A DNA stretch of 64,000 bases, from positions 205,956-269,955 of the forward strand of contig NZ_DIIM01000020.1 of assembly GCF_002420705.1 (NCBI RefSeq). Reading direction: 5' to 3'. Made by a program: the position numbers and the translations under genes. The notes under the pieces are model-generated. The model saw only the letters and a list, made by a program, of their open reading frames with translations, did no database searches and had not been told where the DNA came from. The stretch comes from Sphingobacterium sp. UBA5670 (lineage in GTDB: Bacteria > Bacteroidota > Bacteroidia > Sphingobacteriales > Sphingobacteriaceae). This document shows, piece by piece, positions 9,331 to 17,981 of the stretch (its first letter is position 1; the number at the start of each line of letters is the position of its first letter).

Positions 9331-10716
9331 ATGAAAAAGTTTAATAAATATATTTACTGCTGTCTGGTAACAACAGTTATCTTACAGGCAAGCTCCTGCT
9401 CTAAATTCCTGGAAGTAGAAACACCCGTCGGAGAAGTATCTTCATCAACTGTATTCAATTCTGAAAGTTCAGCTCAGGCGGCAGTTGTTGGTCTTTATAG
9501 TCAGGTGATGGTTACAAACAATTATTTTCTCAATGGCGGTTTATCATTATATGGAGGGCTCTATGCAGATGAGTTATATAATACATCAGCAAATTCGAAC
9601 TACGATCCTTTTAAATCCAGCAGTCTTACCAGTGCAAATTCCATTGTTTCCAATAATTTATACCGCTTTGCGTATAACTACATCTATCAGGCCAATCTCA
9701 TTTTAGAAAATCTGCCTGAAGCCCGTATTTCAGATAACAATAAACTGCGCTATACCGGCGAGATGTTTTTTATGCGTTCACTGTGCTATTTTTACCTGGT
9801 TAACCTATGGGGAGATGTCCCCTTAATACTTAGTACCGACCAGGAGGTTAACAGGATAGCAACACGAACAAACAAGCTTGATATATATAAGCAACTGATC
9901 TCTGATCTTTTACAGGCTGAGATTCAGTTAAAAGACCAAAGTACGGATGTCGAAAAATCCAGGCCAGATCTCTATGCTGTTAAATTACTACTTTCAAGGG
10001 CCTACCTCTATCAAAAGGACTATCGAAATGCCTTTGCAAAAGCCGACGAAGTAATTCAATCCGGCAAGTATAGTCTTGAACAGGACTTAACAAAAGTATT
10101 CCTTGCGGGAAGTAAAGAGACAATTCTTCAATTCAGACCTCTAGGACCTAACTTTAATACTGCTGAGGGATTTACTTTTCTGCCCTCCAGTTCGACTGCA
10201 AGTCCAACGATTAGTCTGTTTGCAAATTGGATGAAAACCTTTGAAAGCACGGACCAAAGGCAAACACAGTGGGTAACAAAAAGAACCTCCGGTTCTGTAA
10301 ACTATTATTTCCCGGCAAAATATAAGATTAGATCAAATGCGGTTAAAACGGAATTCAATATTGCTCTGCGACTGGCTGAGGCTTATTTGATCCGCTCTGA
10401 ATCCAATTTCAGATTAAACAATTATGAAAACGCGATTACCGATCTTAATGTGATCCGTAAAAGAGCCGGACTGACTGATCTGCCTTTGGATTTACCCGCA
10501 AACCAATACGAAGAAACATTAATGCAGGAACGATCTCATGAATTTTTTGCTGAGTGGGGACACCGCTGGCTTGATTTAAAACGATGGGATAAAGCTGCTG
10601 TGATTCTGTCCTCTGTCAAAACTGAGTGGAATGCTTACAAAGAGTTATTTCCAATACCCAATTATGAAATAATCCGAAATACTAAAATGACTCAAAATGA
10701 AGGCTACAATGATTAA
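9331..10716 (+). CDS. RagB/SusD-family outer membrane substrate-binding lipoprotein
   Basis: A 461-residue SusD-like lipoprotein that would cap the SusC barrel and capture the substrate. It has a lipoprotein signal (TTVILQASSCSKFLE, lipid-bearing Cys) and the SusD signatures: GEMFFMRSLCYFYLVNLWGDVPL, LDIYKQLISDL, and near the C-terminus RLAEAYLIRSESNFRLN and RSHEFFAEWGHRWLDLKRW. The ATG at 9331 is chosen because it begins the signal peptide; the longer frame overlaps the SusC gene. Ten bases separate it from SusC, so the two are co-transcribed. Confidence 0.95.
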   Translation: MKKFNKYIYCCLVTTVILQASSCSKFLEVETPVGEVSSSTVFNSESSAQAAVVGLYSQVMVTNNYFLNGGLSLYGGLYADELYNTSANSNYDPFKSSSLTSANSIVSNNLYRFAYNYIYQANLILENLPEARISDNNKLRYTGEMFFMRSLCYFYLVNLWGDVPLILSTDQEVNRIATRTNKLDIYKQLISDLLQAEIQLKDQSTDVEKSRPDLYAVKLLLSRAYLYQKDYRNAFAKADEVIQSGKYSLEQDLTKVFLAGSKETILQFRPLGPNFNTAEGFTFLPSSSTASPTISLFANWMKTFESTDQRQTQWVTKRTSGSVNYYFPAKYKIRSNAVKTEFNIALRLAEAYLIRSESNFRLNNYENAITDLNVIRKRAGLTDLPLDLPANQYEETLMQERSHEFFAEWGHRWLDLKRWDKAAVILSSVKTEWNAYKELFPIPNYEIIRNTKMTQNEGYND

Positions 10717-11983
10717 AACTATAATATTGGCTTTAATGATATTAAGTGCAAATATTCTTTATGCTCAAACAAATAATAAACTGGGGCCGGGGGATACACT
10801 TCCCGGTACAATATTTCCGATTCGCAATTATTCATCTTCTTCCATAAACCTCGATGACTTTAAAGATAAACTCATCATTATTGATGTATGGGATGTTACC
10901 TGCGGTGGTTGCATACTTGGTATGCCTAAAATGGAGCAATTACAGGAAAAATATAAAGACAAAATAAAGGTGATCCTCCTAAGTGACGATAGCTGGGAGG
11001 CAATAGAAAAACTGAAAACACATGCTGATATTGTAAAGAACACAACACTCCCCATGATCACCGGGGAATCTAAGCTTTTGTCGAAAATCAACTACGTGTA
11101 TCTGCCAACTTATATTTGGATTAAAGATGGGAAAACAATATTAAATATTACAGATAGCAAAACATTTTCTGAAGCCAAAATTGAGGAGTACTTAGCAACC
11201 GGACAATTAAAAGCCGAAAACAAAAAGGAAATCGATACCAAAACGAATAAAGGCCCACTATTAAATACTTTGTATCCATACATAAATGAAGACTTTGCAT
11301 TTTACAGTTTCTTATGGAAACAAGGAGAATATCGTACACACACTGTAATTACTATATCACGTAATGATAAAAATAGAAATCTAGTCGAACGAGTAAAAAT
11401 TACGGGAAATAATATAAGGACTTTGTATCAAAATGCTTATGACAATAATTTTAAAAATAAATCTTTCAGACGTATAGTTTTTGATGATCCAATTAAGGAA
11501 AAAACTGACACTGCTGAATACTCCTATGAAATGATTTTTGGCGCTCCAAGACCAGATACGGCTGTATTTAATTTAATGCGAAGGCAATTGGATTTAAACC
11601 TGGGCTTGACCAGTAAAGTGGAGAACAGGATGCAAGATGTTTATGTTTTAAAAAGAATAAAAGGTATTGCGCTATCTAAACTAACTTCAGAAAAAAAACA
11701 TATTACCAAAGGATTAGGAATAAATGACAATACTAACATTTTGGCAATTAAAGATGCTACATGGGTTTGGGCTACAGAACTTATTTCTAAAGTACACATA
11801 GTCCCTCCATATGAAATGATTGATGAAACTGGAATTGATATAGAAACAGTTGTAAATTTCATCATACCCCAGGACTTAAGCCTTGAAAACTTAGGTGCTG
11901 TAAACAAAAAACTGAAAGAAGTGGGTCTTGAAATAGAGTTTACAAAAAGGCCATTGGATGTAGTTGTATTGTACCAACAGTAA
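10709..11983 (+). CDS. TlpA-like thioredoxin-fold protein with C-terminal extension
   Basis: The protein has a signal peptide (MIKTIILALMILSANILYAQ) and an AhpC/TSA-redoxin domain at about residues 30-175 with the active site CGGC (VTCGGCILGMPKMEQL). An unrecognised ~240-residue C-terminal region follows, and this makes the protein much longer than plain TlpA. The start overlaps the SusD stop (ATG at 10709 within AATGATTAA), indicating translational coupling. TlpA-like proteins are common as last genes of SusCD operons in Sphingobacteriaceae. Reduction of periplasmic disulfides is the expected activity, but the specific partner is unknown. Confidence 0.85.
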   Translation: MIKTIILALMILSANILYAQTNNKLGPGDTLPGTIFPIRNYSSSSINLDDFKDKLIIIDVWDVTCGGCILGMPKMEQLQEKYKDKIKVILLSDDSWEAIEKLKTHADIVKNTTLPMITGESKLLSKINYVYLPTYIWIKDGKTILNITDSKTFSEAKIEEYLATGQLKAENKKEIDTKTNKGPLLNTLYPYINEDFAFYSFLWKQGEYRTHTVITISRNDKNRNLVERVKITGNNIRTLYQNAYDNNFKNKSFRRIVFDDPIKEKTDTAEYSYEMIFGAPRPDTAVFNLMRRQLDLNLGLTSKVENRMQDVYVLKRIKGIALSKLTSEKKHITKGLGINDNTNILAIKDATWVWATELISKVHIVPPYEMIDETGIDIETVVNFIIPQDLSLENLGAVNKKLKEVGLEIEFTKRPLDVVVLYQQ

Positions 11984-11986
11984 AAA

Positions 11987-12020
11987 TTTAGGGAAGCAAT
12001 TTTAGTATTGCTTCCCTAAA
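11987..12020. terminator. Strong bidirectional terminator
   Basis: A perfect 14-bp stem (TTTAGGGAAGCAAT with ATTGCTTCCCTAAA) and six-base loop lies between the convergent SusCD operon and the small exported-protein gene at 12038. A- and T-runs flank both sides. Confidence 0.85.
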
Positions 12021-12037
12021 ACCAAATTAACCGGAGT

Positions 12038-12370
12038 TTAATTTCTATCGTAAATTCTTGTATCCGGACTGGCAACCTGAGCTGGTTTAATACCAGCTGA
12101 AGGATTTCCTGGTGAATTTAGCTGATCATCACGATAACCTCTTTCGCATTCCGGTTTTGTTGGCGCACCATCACAACCGGTCAAAGCTTGTTCGTCACTT
12201 TGAGTTCCAGTATTTTGGAACACAGGTGTTGAACCAGACATTTTGTACCAGTGCAGGGTACCTGCAGAATTTGTGTTTACTTCTGGTTTTGCTTTGGTTT
12301 CAGGAGTACCTGCAAAAGAGAATGCGGAGGCCAGCATTAAAGCGGCGGCTGATAATACGATACGTTTCAT
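12038..12370 (-). CDS. Small exported protein, DUF6520-like
   Basis: The 110-residue protein has a clear signal peptide (MKRIVLSAAALMLASAFSFA) and a mature part with WYKMSGSTPVFQNTGTQSDE and TGCDGAPTKPECERGY. That pattern (aromatic-rich strand, two cysteines, GY) resembles the DUF6520 family of small secreted Bacteroidota proteins, whose function is unknown to me. It is followed on the minus strand by the bidirectional terminator at 11987, and a small membrane-protein gene lies 123 bp upstream. A paired cysteine disulfide in the periplasm is plausible. Confidence 0.65.
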   Translation of the reverse strand: MKRIVLSAAALMLASAFSFAGTPETKAKPEVNTNSAGTLHWYKMSGSTPVFQNTGTQSDEQALTGCDGAPTKPECERGYRDDQLNSPGNPSAGIKPAQVASPDTRIYDRN

Positions 12371-12493
12371 AATTTTAAATTTTTTGGAGTTAAATAATAA
12401 ATGAAAGGCTCCGGCCAGTAATTAGGAAACTGGGTTTTCGGGTAAGAAATGCTGCCTACTTTTTTCTACAGGTTTTCGGCTTTGCCTGTTTGT

Positions 12494-12736
12494 TTACTTA
12501 TTGTTTATGCTATCACAAGGGTTAATGATTATGGGACTGGCCACTGCATTTGGAAATCGGGGATCTATTGATTCCATTTTCCTGAACTCTTCACAGCTCA
12601 TATTGTCCGGCTTAAGAAATACCATAATAGCGATTAAAACACCGAGTAAGACAACTGAAATAGCAATAACTTGCAATCCTGATGGATCATCCTCATTTTT
12701 ACTACTTTGAAATGGCTTTCTTTTTAGCATGAACAC
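12494..12736 (-). CDS. Small single-pass membrane protein
   Basis: An 80-residue protein with a basic N-terminus, one membrane helix at about residues 24-42 (VIAISVVLLGVLIAIMVFL) and a periplasmic tail with two cysteines (NMSCEEF and INPCDSI). I do not recognise the family. It precedes the DUF6520-like gene on the same strand and may share a transcript with it. A second start two codons in (MLKRKP) is possible. Confidence 0.55.
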   Translation of the reverse strand: MFMLKRKPFQSSKNEDDPSGLQVIAISVVLLGVLIAIMVFLKPDNMSCEEFRKMESIDPRFPNAVASPIIINPCDSINNK

Positions 12737-13060
12737 ATAATTAATTTAGGATTACCTCAATATGTATATTATTTCTCACTATTGTTATTACAAAGTTAAC
12801 GAAATGCTAATCACTAAAAATTCATCTAACTTTAATGGTCAAAGCAAGCCTTGAATAAACGCCAGTTAAACCCTTATTTCCTTTCTGCTCCGGAAGTAAT
12901 AATCCGGCATCAGATTTATGCTTGAGTCCTGATCCAATTTGGGGAATTGGGATAGAACTTAAATTTATTATTATGCATGCTGACCTAGTTCCAAAATGAC
13001 AACATGAGATTTTGAATTTTGATAAGAAGCCGGCCATTAACCGGCTCCAGATCAGGTTAA
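12737..13060. other. 324-bp intergenic region, no clear gene
   Basis: An open frame on the minus strand (13073 to 12822) has beta-strand-like text near its end (GVYSRLALTIKVR) that could be the tail of a decayed membrane-protein gene, but there is no start context or family match. The minus-strand stem-loop AGCCGG-TTAATGG-CCGGCT (13026-13046) lies just downstream of the lanthipeptide precursor gene and may terminate its transcript. Confidence 0.4.
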
Positions 13061-13210
13061 TTATTTTTTGCAATTAAAAATATAGGACGTATTGGTTGTA
13101 CCACCAAGCGTAGGATGATCTGTACTTTTAGCTCCCTGTTTACGTCCTTCCTTTTTAAATGTAAAAGCAGTTTTTACACTAATACGAGATTGTTCGTTTT
13201 GATTTTTCAT
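13061..13210 (-). CDS. Candidate class I lanthipeptide precursor, 49 aa
   Basis: This small gene encodes a 49-residue peptide, MKNQNEQSRISVKTAFTF then KKEGRKQGAK, and a Ser/Thr-rich C-terminus (STDHPTLGGTTNTSYIFN, then CKK). The last 21 residues hold seven Ser/Thr and one Cys (residue 47), the make-up expected of a LanB substrate whose Ser/Thr are dehydrated. The basic front half would be the leader; no GG protease site ends it. A TAnnTTTG promoter lies 27 bp upstream, and the kinase-regulator-LanB genes are next door. At most one lanthionine ring can form with one Cys. The gene context and composition are good; homology was not checked. Confidence 0.72.
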   Translation of the reverse strand: MKNQNEQSRISVKTAFTFKKEGRKQGAKSTDHPTLGGTTNTSYIFNCKK

Positions 13211-13236
13211 TGTGTTTTTAATTAAGGTTTGTAGAA

Positions 13237-13244
13237 CAAATGTA
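13237..13244 (-). promoter_or_regulatory. Bacteroidota -7 box of the lanthipeptide precursor
   Basis: On the minus strand the sequence TACATTTG matches the Bacteroidota -7 consensus TAnnTTTG exactly. It lies 26 bp before the precursor start, with an ATTG element about 16 bp further upstream in the -33 position (spacing slightly short). Confidence 0.6.
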
Positions 13245-13271
13245 CAACCCTACTACACTGCAATTTAGATA

Positions 13272-13316
13272 AGTTGACGAACCACCCTTTTAAGATAGTT
13301 GAACTGCATTTTAGCG
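13272..13316. promoter_or_regulatory. Candidate LytTR regulator binding region (site A)
   Basis: Two direct copies of AGTTGA (13272 and 13297) are spaced 25 bp apart between the kinase and precursor genes. The second is part of ATAGTTGA-N8-TTAGCG (13295-13316), which is found again with identical spacing upstream of the graspetide precursors at 28905. LytTR-type regulators bind direct repeats, so the adjacent response regulator (14351-15079) is the natural candidate. Confidence 0.5.
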
Positions 13317-13343
13317 ACGGTGAGCACCTAAAATTGAACCATT

Positions 13344-14354
13344 ATGATTAAGAAATATAGCCCCATTTTAGCTCATATTGCCATAATTTTTATTTTTATT
13401 ACAATAGAAAGTTCAAAATACCTGATTGGAAAGCAGAAAGTTGACGTCCTCATACTTACGCTGTACTACATATATGATATTTCCTTTTTCTACTTTTCCT
13501 CGTATGTATACCTGCCCTTTATATACCGGAAAGTTTCACAAAAATATATAAGAGTAGCTGTTTCATTTTCTGCAATAATCCTTTACTGGTTAATGATTAT
13601 GCCTTACAGCGCTTTCGTGCAGTTTTGCAAAGGCTTACCTATAACAAAATCTTTCTCTCCTGAAGTATTAAGCCTAGTTTTATATCGTGCACTGCTAATC
13701 CTGGGTTTTGCCTATGTGCTCTGGCATAATAAATACATGTTAAAGATCGAAAAGGAGCGAAATAAAGAAAGAGAGCGAAACCTTCGGTTAGAAAATGATC
13801 TTTTGCGTGCCCAGTTGAATCCGCATCTTGTAAACAATGTACTTGGATTAGTGCATGAGCATCTGATTGAAAAATCGCCTAAAGATGCGCAGATACTGGA
13901 GATCCTGGCTGATATAACAACAGATGCTTTTATGAAATCTAAATTGGATGGAACGGTTCCACTTCTTTCTGAAGTTGGGACAGTGAAGTCTTATTTACAG
14001 CTACATAAATTAATCAAGGAGGGCAACTGCTATTTGGACTTTACCAGTAATGTGGGTGAATTGGAAGCACATAAGATATATCCTTTCCTATTACTCGAAC
14101 CGGTCCTTAACCTTTTAAAATATGGAGACCTTTCCGACAAGCAGCAACCAGCACGCATAGAAATTGTTATTTACAATGGAATACTGGTTCTTAAAACCTG
14201 GAATAAAAAAGCCGGGCAAAGTGCCAGATCAACCCATCATTTCGGAATGGATAACCTCAAAAGCAGGTTAAATGCCTACTACATCTCAAAGCATGATCTT
14301 CATGTAATAGATAATCAGTCCTCCTATTCTCTAACCCTAGAAATTGAATTATGA
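13344..14354 (+). CDS. LytS/YehU-type membrane sensor histidine kinase
   Basis: The 336-residue protein has four membrane segments in the first ~135 residues, a short coiled linker rich in Glu/Arg, and a His_kinase (PF06580-type) domain with the phospho-acceptor motif AQLNPHLVNNVLG. The ATP-binding part is divergent: the usual N-box appears as LEPVLNLLKYG and the last box as HFGMDNLKSRLNAYY. Its stop overlaps the response-regulator start by ATGA (14351-14354), so the two are a co-translated two-component pair. The locus position between a lanthipeptide precursor and LanB suggests it senses the peptide or an envelope signal and controls production. Confidence 0.9.
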   Translation: MIKKYSPILAHIAIIFIFITIESSKYLIGKQKVDVLILTLYYIYDISFFYFSSYVYLPFIYRKVSQKYIRVAVSFSAIILYWLMIMPYSAFVQFCKGLPITKSFSPEVLSLVLYRALLILGFAYVLWHNKYMLKIEKERNKERERNLRLENDLLRAQLNPHLVNNVLGLVHEHLIEKSPKDAQILEILADITTDAFMKSKLDGTVPLLSEVGTVKSYLQLHKLIKEGNCYLDFTSNVGELEAHKIYPFLLLEPVLNLLKYGDLSDKQQPARIEIVIYNGILVLKTWNKKAGQSARSTHHFGMDNLKSRLNAYYISKHDLHVIDNQSSYSLTLEIEL

Positions 14355-15079
14355 TACTGAACTGTATGGTTATAGATGATGATGCATACATCATAAGATT
14401 ATTAAGAAAGTATATTGAACAGAGCAAAAGCCTTCAGTTCTGTGGAGGATTTACTGATCCCGGCGAACTGATGGAAGACTTAAGTGGAAATAGTCTGACT
14501 GCAGATATTATATTCCTGGATGTTGCACTGAAGGGAAGTTCCGGACTTGATATATTACCCAAACTAAGCCAGAATGCCATTGTTATCCTTATCAGCGGAG
14601 ATCCGAGTCATGGGCCAGCAGCGTTTGAATTAGGTGCCCAGGGATATCTTACCAAACCTATATCATATGATAAATTCATTAGTGCAGTAGAAAAGGGCCG
14701 GAAAATTTACAGAGAACAAAAAGCGATGTTGCTTACGCCACCGCTACCCTATTATTACATCCCAGGCGAAGGACGGGAAGTAAAAACGAGGATAAAAACA
14801 GATGAGCTGATTTATATTGAAGCAGTAAGAAACTTCTCCCTCTTCCATATTTCAAAAAGTAAGTTTCATATCAGTAAGCTCACCCTCAAAGAGATTGAAT
14901 CATTATTACCTGCCCCCCATTTTATGCGCATCAGCAGATCTAATATTGTCAATATGGCAAAAGTAGAACAATATGATGCTCATGATGTTATCCTGGAAAA
15001 TGATATAGTGTTGTCTTTTGGCAGTACATACCGGGACAAATTTATTTGGCAAATAAAAAATACCGGTATGCTCTACTGA
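14351..15079 (+). CDS. LytTR-family response regulator
   Basis: A 242-residue regulator with an N-terminal receiver domain (acidic pocket VIDDDAY, phospho-acceptor Asp in IIFLDV, Lys in LTKPIS) and a C-terminal LytTR DNA-binding domain from about residue 140 (DELIYIEAVRNFSLFH, FMRISRSNIVNMAKVE). It is translationally coupled to the kinase gene. The gene is convergent with lanB and the two stop regions overlap by 7 bp inside one terminator. Its likely targets are the direct-repeat sites upstream of its own operon and of the peptide loci. Confidence 0.93.
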   Translation: MILNCMVIDDDAYIIRLLRKYIEQSKSLQFCGGFTDPGELMEDLSGNSLTADIIFLDVALKGSSGLDILPKLSQNAIVILISGDPSHGPAAFELGAQGYLTKPISYDKFISAVEKGRKIYREQKAMLLTPPLPYYYIPGEGREVKTRIKTDELIYIEAVRNFSLFHISKSKFHISKLTLKEIESLLPAPHFMRISRSNIVNMAKVEQYDAHDVILENDIVLSFGSTYRDKFIWQIKNTGMLY

Positions 15080-15090
15080 TACCGGTATTT
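15058..15090. terminator. Bidirectional terminator overlapping two convergent stop codons
   Basis: An 11-bp perfect stem (AAATACCGGTA with TACCGGTATTT) and 11-base loop is followed by T-rich sequence on the plus side and by an A-run in the opposite direction. The loop contains the stop codons of both the response regulator (plus) and lanB (minus). Confidence 0.75.
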
Positions 15091-17847
15091 TGATTGCTTT
15101 AAAACAGCGATTAAAAGGTTATAAATAAGCATTTCGTGTGCGCGCTGCTGATCAGTAAATAACCTGTTTATGTGCATATGCATCAGATCAGTAAAGAAGG
15201 GAGCTTGCCGTTCTGGTGGACAGGCCTTAATAAGTTCGATTATTGATATAACCATTTTGTCTGTCCCTGGCATCATATCCGTATGTTGTACCACGCTATA
15301 GATATCCTTTTCTTTATAATGCTGGTTTACACGTTTGAATTTTTCTCTATCCATTTCATGTTCTTCGCTTAAATGGTTCCGAATGTTTTCCATCCAGCTG
15401 TTAAAACGTTCTTCTCCTATGACGTCCGCTTTCTTTACGGCCAGAAATAACTGCAGACAATGAATATAGCGGAGGTCTTCATCAATATCATTGTCAATAA
15501 TATCAAGTACGAATACACTGTCAATTTTGAAGTGTTGTTCAACCTTTTCAATTCCTGCAATATCATATCGTTCCATTTCCCGATTATAGGTTCTTAAACT
15601 GAGATCACTGACCAACCCTCTGTTATATAATGGTTCCAGCTGGCAGTGTACCATATCCATAACTTCTTCTCTGTATTTTCGGTGTTTGAGCTGCAATCTG
15701 AACCTCAGATGATCACCATTTTCGTTATAACGGATGAAAAACCAGCATTTGATCTGCTCTTTGAATTGATCCAGCACTCGGCTTAAAGGTCCCGTCAAAA
15801 TATCATCGGCTCCTGCAGGGTGACCATAAATTTCAAGTGATAACCAGTCCTTTCCTGGTAAAAATGCCCGTCTCTTTGAGGAATCGATATTTGTTATGCT
15901 TCCACTACCATAATATACTTCCTGTTGATGTACAAGGGGGATAATAACCTGGTTTAAATATCCTTGTCCCTGCTTATCAATGATAAGAGGTTGTTTTGGT
16001 AAAGGAAACTCCTCAATATATAGGCTTCCTTTCTTATGTATTTCTACCAGTAGCAATTCAATTTCCATTTTACGGGAGCAATCGATAACTAAAGGTTCCT
16101 CTCCGCTTAGAATTTTAACCCTTTCCCCTAATTGAAAATGGTTGATTAAACTTTTCAGACAACTTATTTTGTCTTGTTGAGATCCTCCTTCAATAACCTC
16201 CCTCGTAATTTTAATCTTAGCCAGGGAAAGTATGATATTTCTAAACTGGAACCTTGGATAGTATTCCTTTCCAGGAAATAAGGTTAATGCATCAAAGCCT
16301 AAATCCGGCCAGATACCATAATAAGAGAGGTCATATAAAAATCGAAATACCGGCAGATCTGATCTTCGGTAATTATAGGCTGATGACATTCTGGGTATCA
16401 TCCGCTTAGCAATTTTTTTTGATCGCAGTACAATTTCTTTACCCGATACAGATATATACAGGTCATCAAGCGTTACAGGATCTTCTGATTCAGTATAGTT
16501 TATCAGATTAAGCTCATAGTCATAGACCTTTTGCCTCCTATTGACGTTATCAACGGCAACTTCAGCATTATATGCAATATCAAAAAAGATAACATCAGAA
16601 TTGGCATTTTGTTCTATTTCAGTAATGCTCTTGCAGGTTTCCAGGATATCATTATTTAATGCAGTAAATCGGCCAGCAAGTTGCGTAAAAGAATGTCCTC
16701 CAATTCTTTCAACAATTAAATGGTCATCAACTATACTTCCGATCAGAGAGCAGGAATTCGGAAGGGCCTTCTTTCGTATCGTTGCTTTATCTTCCTTTTG
16801 AGAGAATTCTATGTAAATTGTTTCACCTATTCGAAAATGTCCATACTTATTAAGGAAGGATGTTTTATCTTTCTGTTGGTTGGTTTTTTCTTGAATCACT
16901 CTGGCAAGTAAATTATCGGAACTATCTTTATTATGCAACTTCCCGTAGCCAACCCCAAGTTCTGGATCTAATGCTATCATAAGGGGCACATCACTCCGAT
17001 CAAAGCGTTTGGAAAACCGCTGCCTGAAATCAATAATATCTTCACTATCCTCTGGTTCGGGTAAAATGTCTGTGAGTAGCTCAATTAAAGCCGGGATATT
17101 TTTTGTATATTTTTGTTCAATACTTTCATTATCAAAGGTGTGTTGAAAGATATGATAAACTCCAGCGTTCGCACTTTGCTTATATCCTATCCTTTGAAAA
17201 TAATCCCTACCGATCAGATTTGGATCAAGTTCTGTTATGATCAGTCCACAAAGAATCAAATCTTCCAACAATTGAAATATGGATTCTTTTGAACAATCAG
17301 TAGTAAAGAGATTCAATACTTCACTGATTTTTATTGGCCTTCGGCAACTTATTAAAAGATTGCAAATGGTAAGATCCCTTTCAATTTCAGCTAATTCAAA
17401 CCGTTCGCCGATCCTTCTTACATATCGGATCTGATTGCCAACTGAATAATAAGTACTATTTGTAAAAAGCTTAAAATCCCCATTAAGTATATCGCTAAAT
17501 GAGTATTGAATATTTTGAATTTCTTTCCAATCGGCTAATTTATGGACAGTCCACCTTTTAATGACTAACTCCGTATTTACGTCTTTACAAATGGAAGCCA
17601 TCCCTACAGAAGAGAAAGTACCAAATGGTACACATCTATATTTGGAACGGTTAAGATATTTTAAAATTGATGATTGTATCTTTTCAGGTTGACAGGAAAT
17701 GTCTTCCTCTTCGACCCCCCTTATCAATTCAAAAAAATCCATAGAGGAAATTTTAATGGACTTTTTTAATTCTTTCCAGTTCTCATTTAAAGAAGCTGAA
17801 AAAGGGAATTTTGGCATCCTTACAATAATTTGGTTATATGTTTTCAT
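15073..17847 (-). CDS. lanB: Lantibiotic dehydratase, full-length LanB
   Basis: The 924-residue protein has the LanB layout in one chain. An N-terminal glutamylation domain carries YRCVPFGTFSSVGMA, equivalent to the RxTPFG block, and PRMSSAYNYRRSDLPVFRFL. From about residue 640 there is a SpaB_C/thiopeptide-type elimination domain (DWLSLEIYGHPAGADDIL, WFFIRYNENGDHLRFRL). LanB enzymes glutamylate Ser/Thr of a precursor with Glu-tRNA and eliminate glutamate to give dehydro-residues. Family members are usually about 900-1050 residues, so this is complete, unlike split dehydratases. No LanC gene is adjacent, so ring closure would need a distant enzyme or not happen. The expected substrate is the 49-residue peptide 1.9 kb away. 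Confidence 0.92.
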   Translation of the reverse strand: MKTYNQIIVRMPKFPFSASLNENWKELKKSIKISSMDFFELIRGVEEEDISCQPEKIQSSILKYLNRSKYRCVPFGTFSSVGMASICKDVNTELVIKRWTVHKLADWKEIQNIQYSFSDILNGDFKLFTNSTYYSVGNQIRYVRRIGERFELAEIERDLTICNLLISCRRPIKISEVLNLFTTDCSKESIFQLLEDLILCGLIITELDPNLIGRDYFQRIGYKQSANAGVYHIFQHTFDNESIEQKYTKNIPALIELLTDILPEPEDSEDIIDFRQRFSKRFDRSDVPLMIALDPELGVGYGKLHNKDSSDNLLARVIQEKTNQQKDKTSFLNKYGHFRIGETIYIEFSQKEDKATIRKKALPNSCSLIGSIVDDHLIVERIGGHSFTQLAGRFTALNNDILETCKSITEIEQNANSDVIFFDIAYNAEVAVDNVNRRQKVYDYELNLINYTESEDPVTLDDLYISVSGKEIVLRSKKIAKRMIPRMSSAYNYRRSDLPVFRFLYDLSYYGIWPDLGFDALTLFPGKEYYPRFQFRNIILSLAKIKITREVIEGGSQQDKISCLKSLINHFQLGERVKILSGEEPLVIDCSRKMEIELLLVEIHKKGSLYIEEFPLPKQPLIIDKQGQGYLNQVIIPLVHQQEVYYGSGSITNIDSSKRRAFLPGKDWLSLEIYGHPAGADDILTGPLSRVLDQFKEQIKCWFFIRYNENGDHLRFRLQLKHRKYREEVMDMVHCQLEPLYNRGLVSDLSLRTYNREMERYDIAGIEKVEQHFKIDSVFVLDIIDNDIDEDLRYIHCLQLFLAVKKADVIGEERFNSWMENIRNHLSEEHEMDREKFKRVNQHYKEKDIYSVVQHTDMMPGTDKMVISIIELIKACPPERQAPFFTDLMHMHINRLFTDQQRAHEMLIYNLLIAVLKQSKYRYQ

Positions 17848-17934
17848 ACTTGTAGACTAATAAGTGCCTAATCTACGTTTTACGAGAACTCAATTGGAGG
17901 TAAAAACCTGAATTAGGGTTTATAGAGTATGAAT

Positions 17935-17971
17935 AGCCATTTTAAATAGCTGAACCACTTGTAAAATGGCT
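17935..17971. promoter_or_regulatory. Inverted repeat upstream of lanB (site B)
   Basis: AGCCATTTTA and TAAAATGGCT form a 10-bp perfect inverted repeat with a 17-base centre that contains ATAGCTGAAC, close to the ATAGTTGAAC of site A. It lies about 90 bp upstream of the lanB start, in the region where its promoter should be. A role as regulator site is inferred. Confidence 0.4.
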
Positions 17972-17981
17972 TACAGGTGTT

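Noticed and set aside
12822..13073. 83-codon frame on the minus strand overlapping the precursor region's downstream side
   Set aside because: No start context, mixed composition and no family match; only its last ~50 residues look protein-like, so a decayed fragment cannot be excluded but a gene is not supported.
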